Below are positions 39,850 through 47,989 of a stretch of 64,000 nt of DNA, in pieces. The stretch covers positions 346,949-410,948 of the forward strand of contig NZ_FXTL01000001.1 of the NCBI RefSeq assembly GCF_900182665.1, in the 5' to 3' direction. The notes beneath the pieces were generated by a model, which worked only from the letters and a program-made list of their open reading frames with translations, was not told the origin of the DNA and did not search any database. Position 1 is the stretch's first letter, and the number at the start of each line of letters is the position of its first letter. Source of the stretch: Propioniciclava tarda (lineage in GTDB: Bacteria; Actinomycetota; Actinomycetes; Propionibacteriales; Propionibacteriaceae). Made by a program: the position numbers and the translations under genes.

Positions 39850-40632
39850 ATGAACACCACCACCAAGTCCGCCATCGTCCTCGGCGTCATCGGATCGCTC
39901 GCTGGCACCGTTGCCCTAGCCTCCCAGGCATTCGCAGCCCCCGACTGGGCCGGCCAAGGCGCCCAGCGGACGCCGGCGGCGTCCACCACCCCGGCCGTCG
40001 CCAGCGCCCAGCTGGCGAAGGACCTGTCCTGGATGCGCGATGAGGAGCGGCTGGCCCGCGACGTCTACGCCGCGCTCGCAGCCCAGTACGACCAGGCGCT
40101 GCCCTTCGCCAGCATCGTCACGAGCGAGCAGCAGCACTTCGACGCGGTCGGCACCCTGCTGGCCCGCTACGGAGTCGCCGACCCGGCGTCCGGGAAGGCC
40201 GCCGGCACCTACTCCGAGCCCGAGCTGCAGGCCCTGTACGACAAGCTGATGGCCCAGGGCAAGACGTCGCTCGCGGACGCCTACGACGTGGGCATCGCCA
40301 TCGAGAAGGCCGACATCGCCGACCTGGAGAAGGTCATCGCCGAGACCTCCGAGGCGGACGTGAAGCGCGTGCTCGGCAACCTGCTGCGGGCCTCGGAGCA
40401 GCACTTGAAGGCGTTCGAGGCGGCCAAGGCCGGGACGCCGCTCGGCGCCCACGACGGCACCGGCATGCAGGCCGGACGCCGCGGGCAGGATGCCGGCACG
40501 GGAGCGGCCGACGGCACCGGCCGGGGCATGGGTCGCGGTGCCGGCCAGGCCGGCGTGGGGCAGGGGATGGGCCCGGGCCAGGGCATGGGCAATCGCGCCG
40601 GTGATGGCACCGGGACCTGTAGCAACGGGTGA
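39850..40632 (+). CDS. Exported DUF2202 (ferritin-like) protein with Gly/Met-rich tail
   Basis: 260 residues. Signal peptide (SAIVLGVIGSLAGTVALASQ, cut near AFA). The DUF2202 four-helix domain has MRDEERLARDVYAAL, VTSEQQHFDAV and LLRASEQHLKAFE, Glu/His positions like the diiron ligands of ferritin-like proteins. The last 55 residues are Gly-rich with repeated GMG/GQGMG units, a possible metal-binding tail. AAGGAGG precedes the start. The two-component box upstream suggests control by the neighbouring sensor-regulator pair. Confidence 0.88.
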   Translation: MNTTTKSAIVLGVIGSLAGTVALASQAFAAPDWAGQGAQRTPAASTTPAVASAQLAKDLSWMRDEERLARDVYAALAAQYDQALPFASIVTSEQQHFDAVGTLLARYGVADPASGKAAGTYSEPELQALYDKLMAQGKTSLADAYDVGIAIEKADIADLEKVIAETSEADVKRVLGNLLRASEQHLKAFEAAKAGTPLGAHDGTGMQAGRRGQDAGTGAADGTGRGMGRGAGQAGVGQGMGPGQGMGNRAGDGTGTCSNG

Positions 40633-40657
40633 CGTGCTGAATCGCCCCCATCACGGC

Positions 40658-40705
40658 GACTGGGTGCTCGATGTTTCGGAATTCCGGAACGTTGAGCACC
40701 CAGTC
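40658..40705. repeat. 48-bp REP-like palindrome, copy 2
   Basis: Arms GACTGGGTGCT/AGCACCCAGTC are identical to the element at 24764-24811; with flanking bases the stem here is 14 bp. The loop is itself nearly palindromic around GGAATTCC. It again lies between convergent genes. Confidence 0.78.
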
Positions 40706-40786
40706 GCTGTCGCGTGAGCGGTGGGTCTGCTAGGGGTGGGGTCGTCCCAGGTGGGTGTTGCGGGTGGCATGACCGGGGGCAGGCCC

Positions 40787-41878
40787 TCAACGCGCGGGCA
40801 GCGTCGCGATGAAGGTCGAGCCGCGTCCGGGGCCCTCCGAGCGGGCGATGAGATCGCCGCCGTGGGCGCGTATGATGCGGCGGGCGATCGTCAAGCCAAT
40901 GCCCGAGCCGTCGCCGCCGCGGCGTCCGGGCACGCGGTAGAACCGCTCGAAGACGCGCTCTAGATCCTCGGACGCCAGGCCCTCGCCGGTGTCGGTGACC
41001 GAGATGGACGCCGTCGCGCCGGTTCGCTCCACGGAGACGACGACCGAGCCTCCGGACGGCGTCGCCCGGATGGCATTCCCGACCAGGTTCGTGACGACCT
41101 GGGCGAGTCGGTCGGCGTCGGCGTCCGTTTCGATCTCCACGCCCGGCGCGAACGTGAGCGTCAGCCCGGCGTCGGACGCCTGCGGCGCGAGTCGCGCGAC
41201 GGCGTCCGCGATGACGGGGCGCAAGGCGACGCGAGCGGGGACGACCGACAGCCGGCCCTCCTCCGCGCGCGACAGCGTCGAGAGGTCGTCGGCGAGGCGG
41301 CGCAGCCGCCGGACCTCGGAGGTCAGGACGCCGAGGTGCTCGGCGTCCGCGGGCAGGACGCCGTCGATCATGCCCTCGACCGTGCCGTCGATCACGGTCA
41401 GGGGAGTGCGAAGTTCGTGCGCGACCTCGCCGAGCAGCCGCACCCGGCGGGCCTCGGTCTCGGCCAGGCTGGTCGCGAGGAGGTTGACATCGGACGCCAA
41501 CGCGGCGACCTCGGCGTCCGAGCCGGTGGGCACGCGCACGTCGTAGCGTCCTTGGGCGATCTCGCGGGTGGCCCGCCCGACCTCGCCCAGGGGACGCAGC
41601 AGCTGCCTGGCCGCCAGCACCCCGAACACCGCGGCCGCCACCACGCCGGCCAACATGCCGGCGAGCAGGGCCGCGTTGACAGCGTCCGCGAACTGTTGCC
41701 GCAGCGCAGGACCCGCGCCGGAGCCGGGGCCGGCGCCCATGCCGCCGCCGCGTCCTTGGCCGAGCGCGCCCTCGAACAGCAGCGGCGCCAGCAGGCGCAC
41801 GACCAGGTAGGTCGCCAGCCCGGCGATCACCGCCACCAGCACGTGCGAGACCAGCAGCCGCACCGAGAGCCGGCGCAT
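40787..41878 (-). CDS. Sensor histidine kinase
   Basis: 363 residues. Two transmembrane spans (LLVSHVLVAVIAGLATYLVV and AALLAGMLAGVVAAAVFGVL) flank a short external loop that is Gly/Met-rich (GQGRGGGMGAGPG). HAMP, then the H-box EVAHELRTPLTV with the phosphorylated His, the N-box LVGNAIRATP, and the G-boxes VTDTGEGL and GSGIGLTIARRI follow. It overlaps the response regulator gene by TGATG, so the two are translated together. The loop resembles the tail of the DUF2202 protein. Confidence 0.94.
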   Translation of the reverse strand: MRRLSVRLLVSHVLVAVIAGLATYLVVRLLAPLLFEGALGQGRGGGMGAGPGSGAGPALRQQFADAVNAALLAGMLAGVVAAAVFGVLAARQLLRPLGEVGRATREIAQGRYDVRVPTGSDAEVAALASDVNLLATSLAETEARRVRLLGEVAHELRTPLTVIDGTVEGMIDGVLPADAEHLGVLTSEVRRLRRLADDLSTLSRAEEGRLSVVPARVALRPVIADAVARLAPQASDAGLTLTFAPGVEIETDADADRLAQVVTNLVGNAIRATPSGGSVVVSVERTGATASISVTDTGEGLASEDLERVFERFYRVPGRRGGDGSGIGLTIARRIIRAHGGDLIARSEGPGRGSTFIATLPAR

Positions 41879-42579
41879 CAGGCGTCCAGGGCTGCGAGCA
41901 GGAACTTGTAGCCGACGCCGCGGACGGTGCCGACGATCCGCGGCGCGGACGCGTCGTCGCCGAGCGCTGCGCGCATCGTCTTGATGTGCACGTCGACCAC
42001 CCGCTCGTCGCCGTAAAAGTCGTAGCCCCAGACCTTTTCCAGCAGTTGCGCGCGCGAGAACACGCGTCCCGGGGTGGACGCCAGCGCCACCAGCAGGTCG
42101 AAGTCGAGCGCGGACAGCTCGGCCGCCCCGGCGTCCGTTCGTGCCTCGCGGGAGGCGGGATCGATCGTGAGTCCGGCGAAGGCCAGGACGCCGGCACCCG
42201 GCTCGTCGGGGGAGTCGAGACGCGCTCGGCGCAGCACCGTCCGGACTCGGGCCACGACCTCACGCGGGCTGAACGGCTTGGTGATGTAGTCGTCGGCGCC
42301 CACGCTCAGGCCGACGAGCTTGTCGACCTCCTCGGCTCGGGCGGTGACCAGGATCACGTAGACATCGGACGCCGCCCGGATCTTGGCCAGGACCTCGAGC
42401 CCGGTCAGGTCGGGCAGGCCGATGTCGAGCAGCACGAGGTCGGGCTTGTGTCGCAGGAGGTTCAACGCATCCGCGCCGGTCGCGGCCTCGTCCACGGTGA
42501 AGCCCTCGGCGTCCAGATAGGCGCGCAAGATCGAGCGGATCTGGGCCTCGTCGTCGACGACGAGCACGCGGCGTCCCAT
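41878..42579 (-). CDS. OmpR-family response regulator
   Basis: 233 residues, start ATG 42579 after TAGGAGGAGCC. Receiver domain: acidic pocket VLVVDDEA, phospho-acceptor LVLLDIGLPDLTG, Thr in ILVTARAEE, Lys in DDYITKPFSPRE. C-terminal winged helix: RVFSRAQLLEKVWGYDF and ERVVDVHIKTMRAALGDD. It likely binds the 11-bp-spaced CTTCAC repeats upstream of itself, the DUF2202 gene and the ferredoxin operon. Confidence 0.95.
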   Translation of the reverse strand: MGRRVLVVDDEAQIRSILRAYLDAEGFTVDEAATGADALNLLRHKPDLVLLDIGLPDLTGLEVLAKIRAASDVYVILVTARAEEVDKLVGLSVGADDYITKPFSPREVVARVRTVLRRARLDSPDEPGAGVLAFAGLTIDPASREARTDAGAAELSALDFDLLVALASTPGRVFSRAQLLEKVWGYDFYGDERVVDVHIKTMRAALGDDASAPRIVGTVRGVGYKFLLAALDA

Positions 42580-42619
42580 GGCTCCTCCTAACCGGCTGGC
42601 ACGAGTGTCGCCCATGCCC

Positions 42620-42636
42620 GTGAAGCTTCGATGAAG
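42620..42636 (-). promoter_or_regulatory. Two-component direct-repeat box, copy B (own operon)
   Basis: Read on the minus strand: CTTCATCGAAGCTTCAC, two CTTCAT/CTTCAC units at an 11-bp step, 40 bases upstream of the response regulator start. Confidence 0.62.
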
Positions 42637-42637
42637 T

Positions 42638-43147
42638 TCAGCTCCGGCCCGGAATCGGACACGCCTGGGCGGCGCGCAGTCGGCGCACCAAGGCGTAGGC
42701 CAGCAGGGCGAGCCCCGCGGCTGCCAGGAACGGCTGCGCCGGAGCGAACCATTGCAAGGCGCCCGAATAGCCCAAGGCCAGCAGGACCAGTTTGTTGCAC
42801 ACCGGGCAGCCGACGGCGAAGTAGCTCAGCAGTCCGCCCACCACGCCGACCTTGGTCACGGGCGCGGGGTCGCCGGGGGCGCGCACGTAGGTTGCGCCGA
42901 CGAGACCCCCGAGTACGGCGGTCACGATCAGCACGGGCCATGCCCAGACGGTCGTCGGCACGGCGCGTCCGAACGCCGGGTTCGGAATCATCGCCGTGCT
43001 GAGCGCGGCGAGCAGCACCGTCGCGAGGGCGAAGGCTGCGGCGGCTGCCCAACGGCGGGTCGGCCAGCTCCGGAGTACCTGAAGCGGGGTGCTGGGTGTC
43101 CTGGACGCTGCCAGCGCGGCGGCGGCCGGGCTGAACCGTCGATTCAT
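42638..43147 (-). CDS. Four-span membrane protein with CPVC motif, sulfide regulon member
   Basis: 169 residues with about four hydrophobic spans and a CxxC in FAVGCPVCNKLVLLALGYSG, followed by LQWFAPAQPFLAAAGLALLA. This is a recurrent actinobacterial family whose function I do not know; the CxxC at a membrane edge suggests thiol/disulfide or persulfide chemistry. Its start is 19 bases from a CstR-type operator (43167-43182), which it shares with the divergent TDT transporter gene. Confidence 0.72.
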   Translation of the reverse strand: MNRRFSPAAAALAASRTPSTPLQVLRSWPTRRWAAAAAFALATVLLAALSTAMIPNPAFGRAVPTTVWAWPVLIVTAVLGGLVGATYVRAPGDPAPVTKVGVVGGLLSYFAVGCPVCNKLVLLALGYSGALQWFAPAQPFLAAAGLALLAYALVRRLRAAQACPIPGRS

Positions 43148-43166
43148 GACGCTCCTACCTTCGAAG

Positions 43167-43182
43167 ATACCCCCCAGGGTAT
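43167..43182. promoter_or_regulatory. CstR-type operator 3
   Basis: ATACCCCCCAGGGTAT, matching the ATACCC-N4-GGGTAT sites at 37.1 and 46.3 kb, followed by TATATT, a good -10 candidate. It lies between divergent genes. Confidence 0.82.
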
Positions 43183-43310
43183 ATTAGGACGGGTCGGCCA
43201 GGGAAGTCCGCGCGCGAGCGGGTGCGGCGGGGATCCCGATCTCCCCGTCGCCTCGCCGGGTCACTCGTCCCGACATCGACGGCCCTCCTGATGACGAAAG
43301 ACTGCTCACC

Positions 43311-44396
43311 ATGACTGAACTCAGTACCCGTCCGGTGTCGAGACTCGACCTGCGGTGCCTGCATCCCGGGTGGTTCGCCAGCGTGATGGGCACCGCCATC
43401 ACAGCGGTGGCGACGTTCGGTAACCCGGGCGGCATCGCCGAGTTGCGTGGGGCCTCGGTGGTTCTCGGACTGGCGTTGGCGGCCCTGGCTCTCGGGCTCG
43501 GCGTGGTCTTCACGGTGCTCTACACGCTGCGGTGGGTGCGATATGGGCGGGTCGTGCTGGACGAGTTGCGAGACCCGGCGATTGGCGGCCTGCACGCGAC
43601 CTTCCCGGCGGGTTTGCTCGTCCTCGGAGTGCTCGCCGCAGCGGTCGGTCCTTCGGTTGCTCCGTGGGGTCGAGTCCTTGCCGTGGTCGCGGTTCTGGCG
43701 CTGGTGGGCGGAGTGCTGGCGGTGACCATCGGGGTGATGTTCGCCTATGCGCTCTTCACCCGCGAGGTGCCGGCGCCGAGCGTCAACGGCAGCTGGTTCA
43801 TCCCGCCGGTGTCCGCGATCATCGTGCCGTCCGCCGTCGCTCCGCTCGTGCCGGTTGTCGATCCCACGACCGCCCGGACGCTTCTCGTGCTCGGGTACGC
43901 CTGCTGGGGCATCGGGCTGATGCTGTTCCTCCTCGTCCTCGGGGCGCTGCACGATCGGCTCGTGCTGCAACCCCTGCCGCCAGCGCAGGTGGCGCCCTCT
44001 CAATGGATCGCCCTCGGCCCGGTCGGGGTGGCGATTCTGGGCTCAGGTGCCCTGGCCCGCGCGGGTCAGCCGATCTTCGGTGCTAGTGGCGCCGGCGTTG
44101 TGCTGGCGACGCAACTCCTGGGAACCGCCCTGTGGGGCTTCGGGCTGTGGTGGCTGGCCGTCGCGGCGTCCCTCCTGTTCAGGTACCGGCGAGCGGGAGC
44201 CGTTCCCTTCCATCTCGGCTGGTGGGGCTTCACGTTCCCGCTCGGTGCGTTCACCGTCGCCACCCTCACCCTCGCCAAAGCCTGGGAGGTCCCGCTGCTG
44301 ACCGGCATCGGCGTCGTCCTGTACCTGCTGTTGCTGGTGTTTTGGCTGACGGTCGCGACGCGGACGCTGCGGATGCTCCGCGGTCGCGGCGCCTGA
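43311..44396 (+). CDS. TDT-family transporter (TehA/SSU1-like), probable sulfite exporter
   Basis: 361 residues with about ten hydrophobic spans. The N-terminal HPGWFASVMGTAI is the hallmark of tellurite-resistance/dicarboxylate (TDT) transporters; the far half has PFHLGWWGFTFPLGAFTVAT. Fungal SSU1 in this family exports sulfite. A CstR-type operator upstream places it with sulfide/persulfide oxidation, so sulfite is the best guess for cargo. GC-rich with only one GGCGTCC word, unlike its neighbours. Confidence 0.85.
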   Translation: MTELSTRPVSRLDLRCLHPGWFASVMGTAITAVATFGNPGGIAELRGASVVLGLALAALALGLGVVFTVLYTLRWVRYGRVVLDELRDPAIGGLHATFPAGLLVLGVLAAAVGPSVAPWGRVLAVVAVLALVGGVLAVTIGVMFAYALFTREVPAPSVNGSWFIPPVSAIIVPSAVAPLVPVVDPTTARTLLVLGYACWGIGLMLFLLVLGALHDRLVLQPLPPAQVAPSQWIALGPVGVAILGSGALARAGQPIFGASGAGVVLATQLLGTALWGFGLWWLAVAASLLFRYRRAGAVPFHLGWWGFTFPLGAFTVATLTLAKAWEVPLLTGIGVVLYLLLLVFWLTVATRTLRMLRGRGA

Positions 44397-44408
44397 CGTC
44401 CTGACGAC

Positions 44409-45053
44409 TCAGCGCAGTCGCTCGACGGCGTCCCGGACGGACTGGATTTCGAAGCCGGGCACCGAGTTCTTGATGTCCTTGAGCGCGACGTCCAGGCCCA
44501 CGGACGCCGGCAGCCCAGCCTCACGGCGCAGCCGTTCGGGGTCGATTCCGGCCGCTGTGGCAGCCTGCCGCAGGGTGGTCTGGCCGGTGATCGACGAGGT
44601 GCCTGGGGTGCCGCTGCCAGTCGGCGCGTGCGTTGCGCTGCTGCTCGACCCGGACGCCGTTGGTGCAGCGCCGCTGGCGGTCGGTGTCGGAGCTGGGCTC
44701 GGGGCACTGGCGAGGGCCTCGGCGAGGCGCAGCTTGAAGGCGCTGAGCTCGAATCCGGGGACCAGCGCTTCGAGGTCCTTGAACGCCGTCGCGGGTGCGA
44801 TTGCCGTGCCGGCGGGGGCGTCCAGCAGCGCGATGAGCCGGTCCACGCCGATGCCCAGGCCGTCGGACGCCTGTTGCAGGGTCATCCAGCCCTTCAGGTC
44901 ATCGGGGGTGAGCTTGGTGGACGCCGTGATGACCTGCTTGCCTGAGGTCACCCAACCGCCGGTCGCGGACGCGATGCCGTAGCTGCCGAACAGGGCGGCG
45001 ATGGTGACGGCGGGGGCGATCCAGAGAGCCGCCTTGGTGCGCGGGGTGCTCAT
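44409..45053 (-). CDS. Membrane-anchored protein with two tandem helical repeats, partner of membrane ferredoxin
   Basis: 214 residues. One N-terminal membrane span (LWIAPAVTIAALFGSYGIAS) is followed by two copies of a domain of about 60 residues, recognisable by MTLQQASDGLGI to ALVPGFELSAFKLRLAEAL and by TTLRQAATAAGI to SVPGFEIQSVRDAVERL, with a Pro/Ser/Thr/Gly-rich linker between. Such domains occur with NapH/NosR-type ferredoxin membrane proteins. It overlaps that gene by ATGA. Function unknown; an accessory role in electron transfer is inferred. Confidence 0.7.
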   Translation of the reverse strand: MSTPRTKAALWIAPAVTIAALFGSYGIASATGGWVTSGKQVITASTKLTPDDLKGWMTLQQASDGLGIGVDRLIALLDAPAGTAIAPATAFKDLEALVPGFELSAFKLRLAEALASAPSPAPTPTASGAAPTASGSSSSATHAPTGSGTPGTSSITGQTTLRQAATAAGIDPERLRREAGLPASVGLDVALKDIKNSVPGFEIQSVRDAVERLR

Positions 45054-45952
45054 CGCACGACCTCCTTCGTGCGGGTCGGGGACGGGTCGCGCCGCACGGG
45101 GATGCCCAGCGCGACCGGGGCGTCCAGCTTCAAGGCCCCGGGGACCGGGCAGGTGGTCAGGCAGTCCATGCAGCCGATGCAGTCGGTGTTGGCGAACGGC
45201 TGCGCCTTCGCCGGCTCGATGCCGACCGGGCAGGCCTTGTCGCACAGCGTGCAGTCGGTGCAGGTGGCGGGGGAGCGGCGGATGCGGGTCAGCGACAGGT
45301 GCCCGAGGATCGCGAACACGCCGCCGAGGGGACAGAGGTACCGGCAGAACGCGCGCTCGACCACGAACGAGCCGACGATGACCACGCCGAGAATCGCCAG
45401 CGCGGGCCACATCTCGACGCTGAACTCGTAGAGCCAGTGCAGGCCGAACAGCGTCACGTAGGGGTCGTAGTCGAAGAACCAGAGCTTCATGGTGGTGTAG
45501 CTCATCCACATGACGACGGCGAGCACGACGAAGCGTCCATAGCGAAGCACCTTGTCAACGCGTGCCGGCACGCCGACTGTCGGGAGGCGCAGCTTGGTGC
45601 GCACCCAGGTGATGGCGTCCTGCAACGCGCCGAACGGGCAGACCCAGCCGCAGAATGCGTTGCCGACCAGGATCGTCGCGACGACGATCGCGACGCCGAG
45701 CACCAGGTTCGACGGATGGATTTTCGAGATCAGTCCGCCTGTCGTCAGCCACGTCAACAGCGTCTCGACTGCGCCCATCGGGCAGAGCGCATCGACGGAC
45801 GCCGACGCCTCCGTCGTCTGGTGCCGGACTGCCGCCACGATGATGAACACCGCGAACGCGATCTGGGTGAGGTGGCGGGCTCGCTTCACTCGTTTGATGC
45901 CGCGCGTGCGGCGCTGCGCTTTGGTGAGCCTCGGTGCGGCTTGGGTAGTCAT
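45050..45952 (-). CDS. NapH/NosR-type membrane ferredoxin (4Fe-4S)
   Basis: 300 residues, start ATG 45952. About five transmembrane spans. Membrane-edge motifs CGWVCPFGALQD and CRYLCPLGG are the CxxxCP sites of NosR/NapH/RnfE-like proteins. Two classical 4Fe-4S clusters follow in the C-terminal domain: CTDCTLCDKACP and CIGCMDCLTTCP. It likely passes electrons across or along the membrane to a partner not encoded here. A two-component box (46020-46036) lies upstream. Confidence 0.88.
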   Translation of the reverse strand: MTTQAAPRLTKAQRRTRGIKRVKRARHLTQIAFAVFIIVAAVRHQTTEASASVDALCPMGAVETLLTWLTTGGLISKIHPSNLVLGVAIVVATILVGNAFCGWVCPFGALQDAITWVRTKLRLPTVGVPARVDKVLRYGRFVVLAVVMWMSYTTMKLWFFDYDPYVTLFGLHWLYEFSVEMWPALAILGVVIVGSFVVERAFCRYLCPLGGVFAILGHLSLTRIRRSPATCTDCTLCDKACPVGIEPAKAQPFANTDCIGCMDCLTTCPVPGALKLDAPVALGIPVRRDPSPTRTKEVVR

Positions 45953-46019
45953 CGGCGTCCCCTCGTGGTGCGAACGCTGCGACGTTAGGGGGCGCCTGTG
46001 AGGCGTCCGTGGGTGGTTG

Positions 46020-46036
46020 ACGAAGCTTGTGTGAAG
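46020..46036 (-). promoter_or_regulatory. Two-component direct-repeat box, copy C (ferredoxin operon)
   Basis: Read on the minus strand: CTTCACACAAGCTTCGT, two units 11 bp apart, 67 bases upstream of the ferredoxin-gene start. Confidence 0.58.
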
Positions 46037-46053
46037 CGCTAGGCGAATCGCCG

Positions 46054-46141
46054 TGGCGGAGGATACGAGATTCGAACTCGTGAGGGCGTGAACCCAACCC
46101 GGTTTCCAACCGAGCGCCATAGGCCTCTAGGCGAATCCTCC
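46054..46141 (-). tRNA. tRNA-Ser (anticodon GGA)
   Basis: On the minus strand the acceptor stem GGAGGAT (5' end at 46141) pairs with ATCCTCC, then discriminator G and an encoded CCA. The anticodon loop TTGGAAA gives GGA. A long variable arm and the T-loop GTTCGAATC are present, as expected for a class II serine tRNA of 88 nt including CCA. Confidence 0.95.
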
Positions 46142-46299
46142 GTGGGAGAGGTTATCTGATCGCCGCGGACTGCTCCAATCGCGCGTTCAGCCGCCACCTG
46201 GCCGGTGTCAGACGTCCGTGGACTCGCGCCGACGGCGTCCAGTGCGGCCAGCGCACGCCGACGTCGCCCCTCACCGGCGAAGCCCCGGGCTTTCCTCTA

Positions 46300-46315
46300 A
46301 TACCCCCTGGGGTAT
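46300..46315. promoter_or_regulatory. CstR-type operator 4
   Basis: ATACCCCCTGGGGTAT followed directly by TATAGT, a likely -10. It is 39 bases upstream of the small Cys-rich gene that leads the sulfide:quinone reductase operon. Confidence 0.88.
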
Positions 46316-46354
46316 ATAGTCCCTGCAGGCCATCAACGTAGAGGAGTCGCCTGC

Positions 46355-46534
46355 ATGTGCCGTCCTGTTACCTGCCGCGTCTGCGGCAAGACCACGTGGG
46401 CCGGCTGCGGCCAGCACGTCGCGCAGATCAAGGCGTCGGTCCCGAAGGCGCAGTGGTGCAACAACAAGCACACACCCGAGGAGATCGCCGCAGCCACCCC
46501 CAAGGGCTTCTTCGCCAAGCTCTTCGGCGGCTGA
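46355..46534 (+). CDS. Small Cys-rich, probably zinc-binding protein of the sulfide operon
   Basis: 59 residues from ATG 46355 (GAGGAG upstream). It begins MCRPVTCRVCGKTTWAGCGQ, followed by a His and later WCNNKH: five cysteines and histidines laid out as a metal-binding knuckle, then a basic-aromatic tail (GFFAKLFGG). Similar short proteins are common in actinobacteria, but I know no function. It lies between a CstR-type operator and sulfide:quinone reductase, with a 1-base gap to the latter. Confidence 0.85.
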   Translation: MCRPVTCRVCGKTTWAGCGQHVAQIKASVPKAQWCNNKHTPEEIAAATPKGFFAKLFGG

Positions 46535-46535
46535 C

Positions 46536-47987
46536 ATGGCATCCGTCGTCGTCCTCGGCGCGGGCGTGGCCGGCCATACCGCCGCGCTGCACCTGAAGCG
46601 CCTGATCGGCAAGCAGCACACGGTCACCGTGGTGTCGCCCAACTCGCAGTGGAACTGGATCCCGTCCAACATCTGGGTGGGCGTCGGTGAGATCCCGGCC
46701 GAGAAGGTGTTGTTCAAGCTGGCGCCGGTGTACGCGCGCAAGAAGATCGACTTCGTCCAGGCCAAGGCCGTCGAGATCCATCCCGAGGGGGACGCCGCGG
46801 GCGCCGCTCCTTACGTGACCGTCGAGCACACCTCGGGCGAGCGCAAGGGCCAAACGGACACCGTCGCCTACGAATACCTGATCAATGCGACCGGTCCCAA
46901 GCTCAAGTTCGAGGCGACGCCGGGCCTCGGCCCGGACGGCCACACCCTCAGCGTCTGCACCGCTGACCATGCCGACCATGCGGCGAAGGCCCTCGCGGCG
47001 TCCATCGAGAAGATGAAGGCCGGCCAGAAGCAGACGTTCGTGATCGGCACCGGGCACGGCACCTGCACCTGCCAGGGGGCGGCGTTCGAGTACGTCTTCA
47101 ACGTCGAGAACGAGATTCGCCAGGCGGGCGTCCGCGACCTGGCGCGCATCATCTACCTCACCAACGAGGCCGCGCTCGGCGACTTCGGTGTCGGCGGCAT
47201 GGTTTTCGACCAGCAGGGCTTCGAGACCACCTCCGAGCTGTGGACCGGCTCGCTGTTCCGCGAGCGCGGCGTCGAGGCGATCGTCGGCGCGCACGTGGAG
47301 AAGGTCGAGGAGGGTGTGATCTTCTACGAGACCCTCGACGGTGCCCATCACCAGCTGCCGTTCGACTTCTCGATGCTGATCCCGCCGTTCGGCGGGCAGC
47401 CGATCAAGGCGTTCGACCGCGACGGCGTCGACATCACCGAGCGGCTGTTCGCGCCGTCCGGGTTCATGAAGGTGGACGCCGACTACACGCCGAAGCCGTA
47501 CGAAGACTGGAAGGCGGCCGACTGGCCGACCACGTACGAGGTGCCGGGTTACCGCAACGTGTTCGCCGCCGGCATCGCGTTCGCGCCGCCGCACCAGATC
47601 TCGCGTCCGCTGAAGACGGCTAACGGGACGGTCGTCGCGCCGGCTCCGCCGCGCACCGGCATGCCGTCGGGCGTCATGGGCAAGGCGGTCGCGGTCACGA
47701 TCAGCAAGCGGCTGAAGAATCCGGACGCCGAGGCCGAGCATGCGTCCATGGCGCACATGGGCGCGGCGTGCGTGGCGTCCGCCGGAACGGGCCTGACCAA
47801 GGGCTCGGCGGCCGCGATGACGATGCTGCCGGTGGTGCCTGACTACGACAAATACCCGACCGGACGCGACACCCGCGAGACCCGCGGCGAGCTCGGCCTG
47901 CACGGGCACTGGGTGAAGCTGATGCTGCACTACCTGTTCATCTACAAGGCCAAGGCCCGCCTGGGCTGGCAGCTGATTCCGGAGTGA
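46536..47987 (+). CDS. sqr: Sulfide:quinone oxidoreductase-like flavoprotein
   Basis: 483 residues. The FAD-binding VVVLGAGVAGHTAALHLKR leads. Redox cysteines appear in GTGHGTCTCQGAAFEY and GAACVAS. LIPPFGGQPI and YRNVFAAGIAFAPPH are typical of SQR flavoproteins. C-terminal amphipathic segments should bind the membrane. It oxidises sulfide to persulfide/polysulfide and reduces quinone, feeding the persulfide dioxygenase pathway whose operators it shares. Confidence 0.9.
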   Translation: MASVVVLGAGVAGHTAALHLKRLIGKQHTVTVVSPNSQWNWIPSNIWVGVGEIPAEKVLFKLAPVYARKKIDFVQAKAVEIHPEGDAAGAAPYVTVEHTSGERKGQTDTVAYEYLINATGPKLKFEATPGLGPDGHTLSVCTADHADHAAKALAASIEKMKAGQKQTFVIGTGHGTCTCQGAAFEYVFNVENEIRQAGVRDLARIIYLTNEAALGDFGVGGMVFDQQGFETTSELWTGSLFRERGVEAIVGAHVEKVEEGVIFYETLDGAHHQLPFDFSMLIPPFGGQPIKAFDRDGVDITERLFAPSGFMKVDADYTPKPYEDWKAADWPTTYEVPGYRNVFAAGIAFAPPHQISRPLKTANGTVVAPAPPRTGMPSGVMGKAVAVTISKRLKNPDAEAEHASMAHMGAACVASAGTGLTKGSAAAMTMLPVVPDYDKYPTGRDTRETRGELGLHGHWVKLMLHYLFIYKAKARLGWQLIPE

Positions 47988-47989
47988 TC

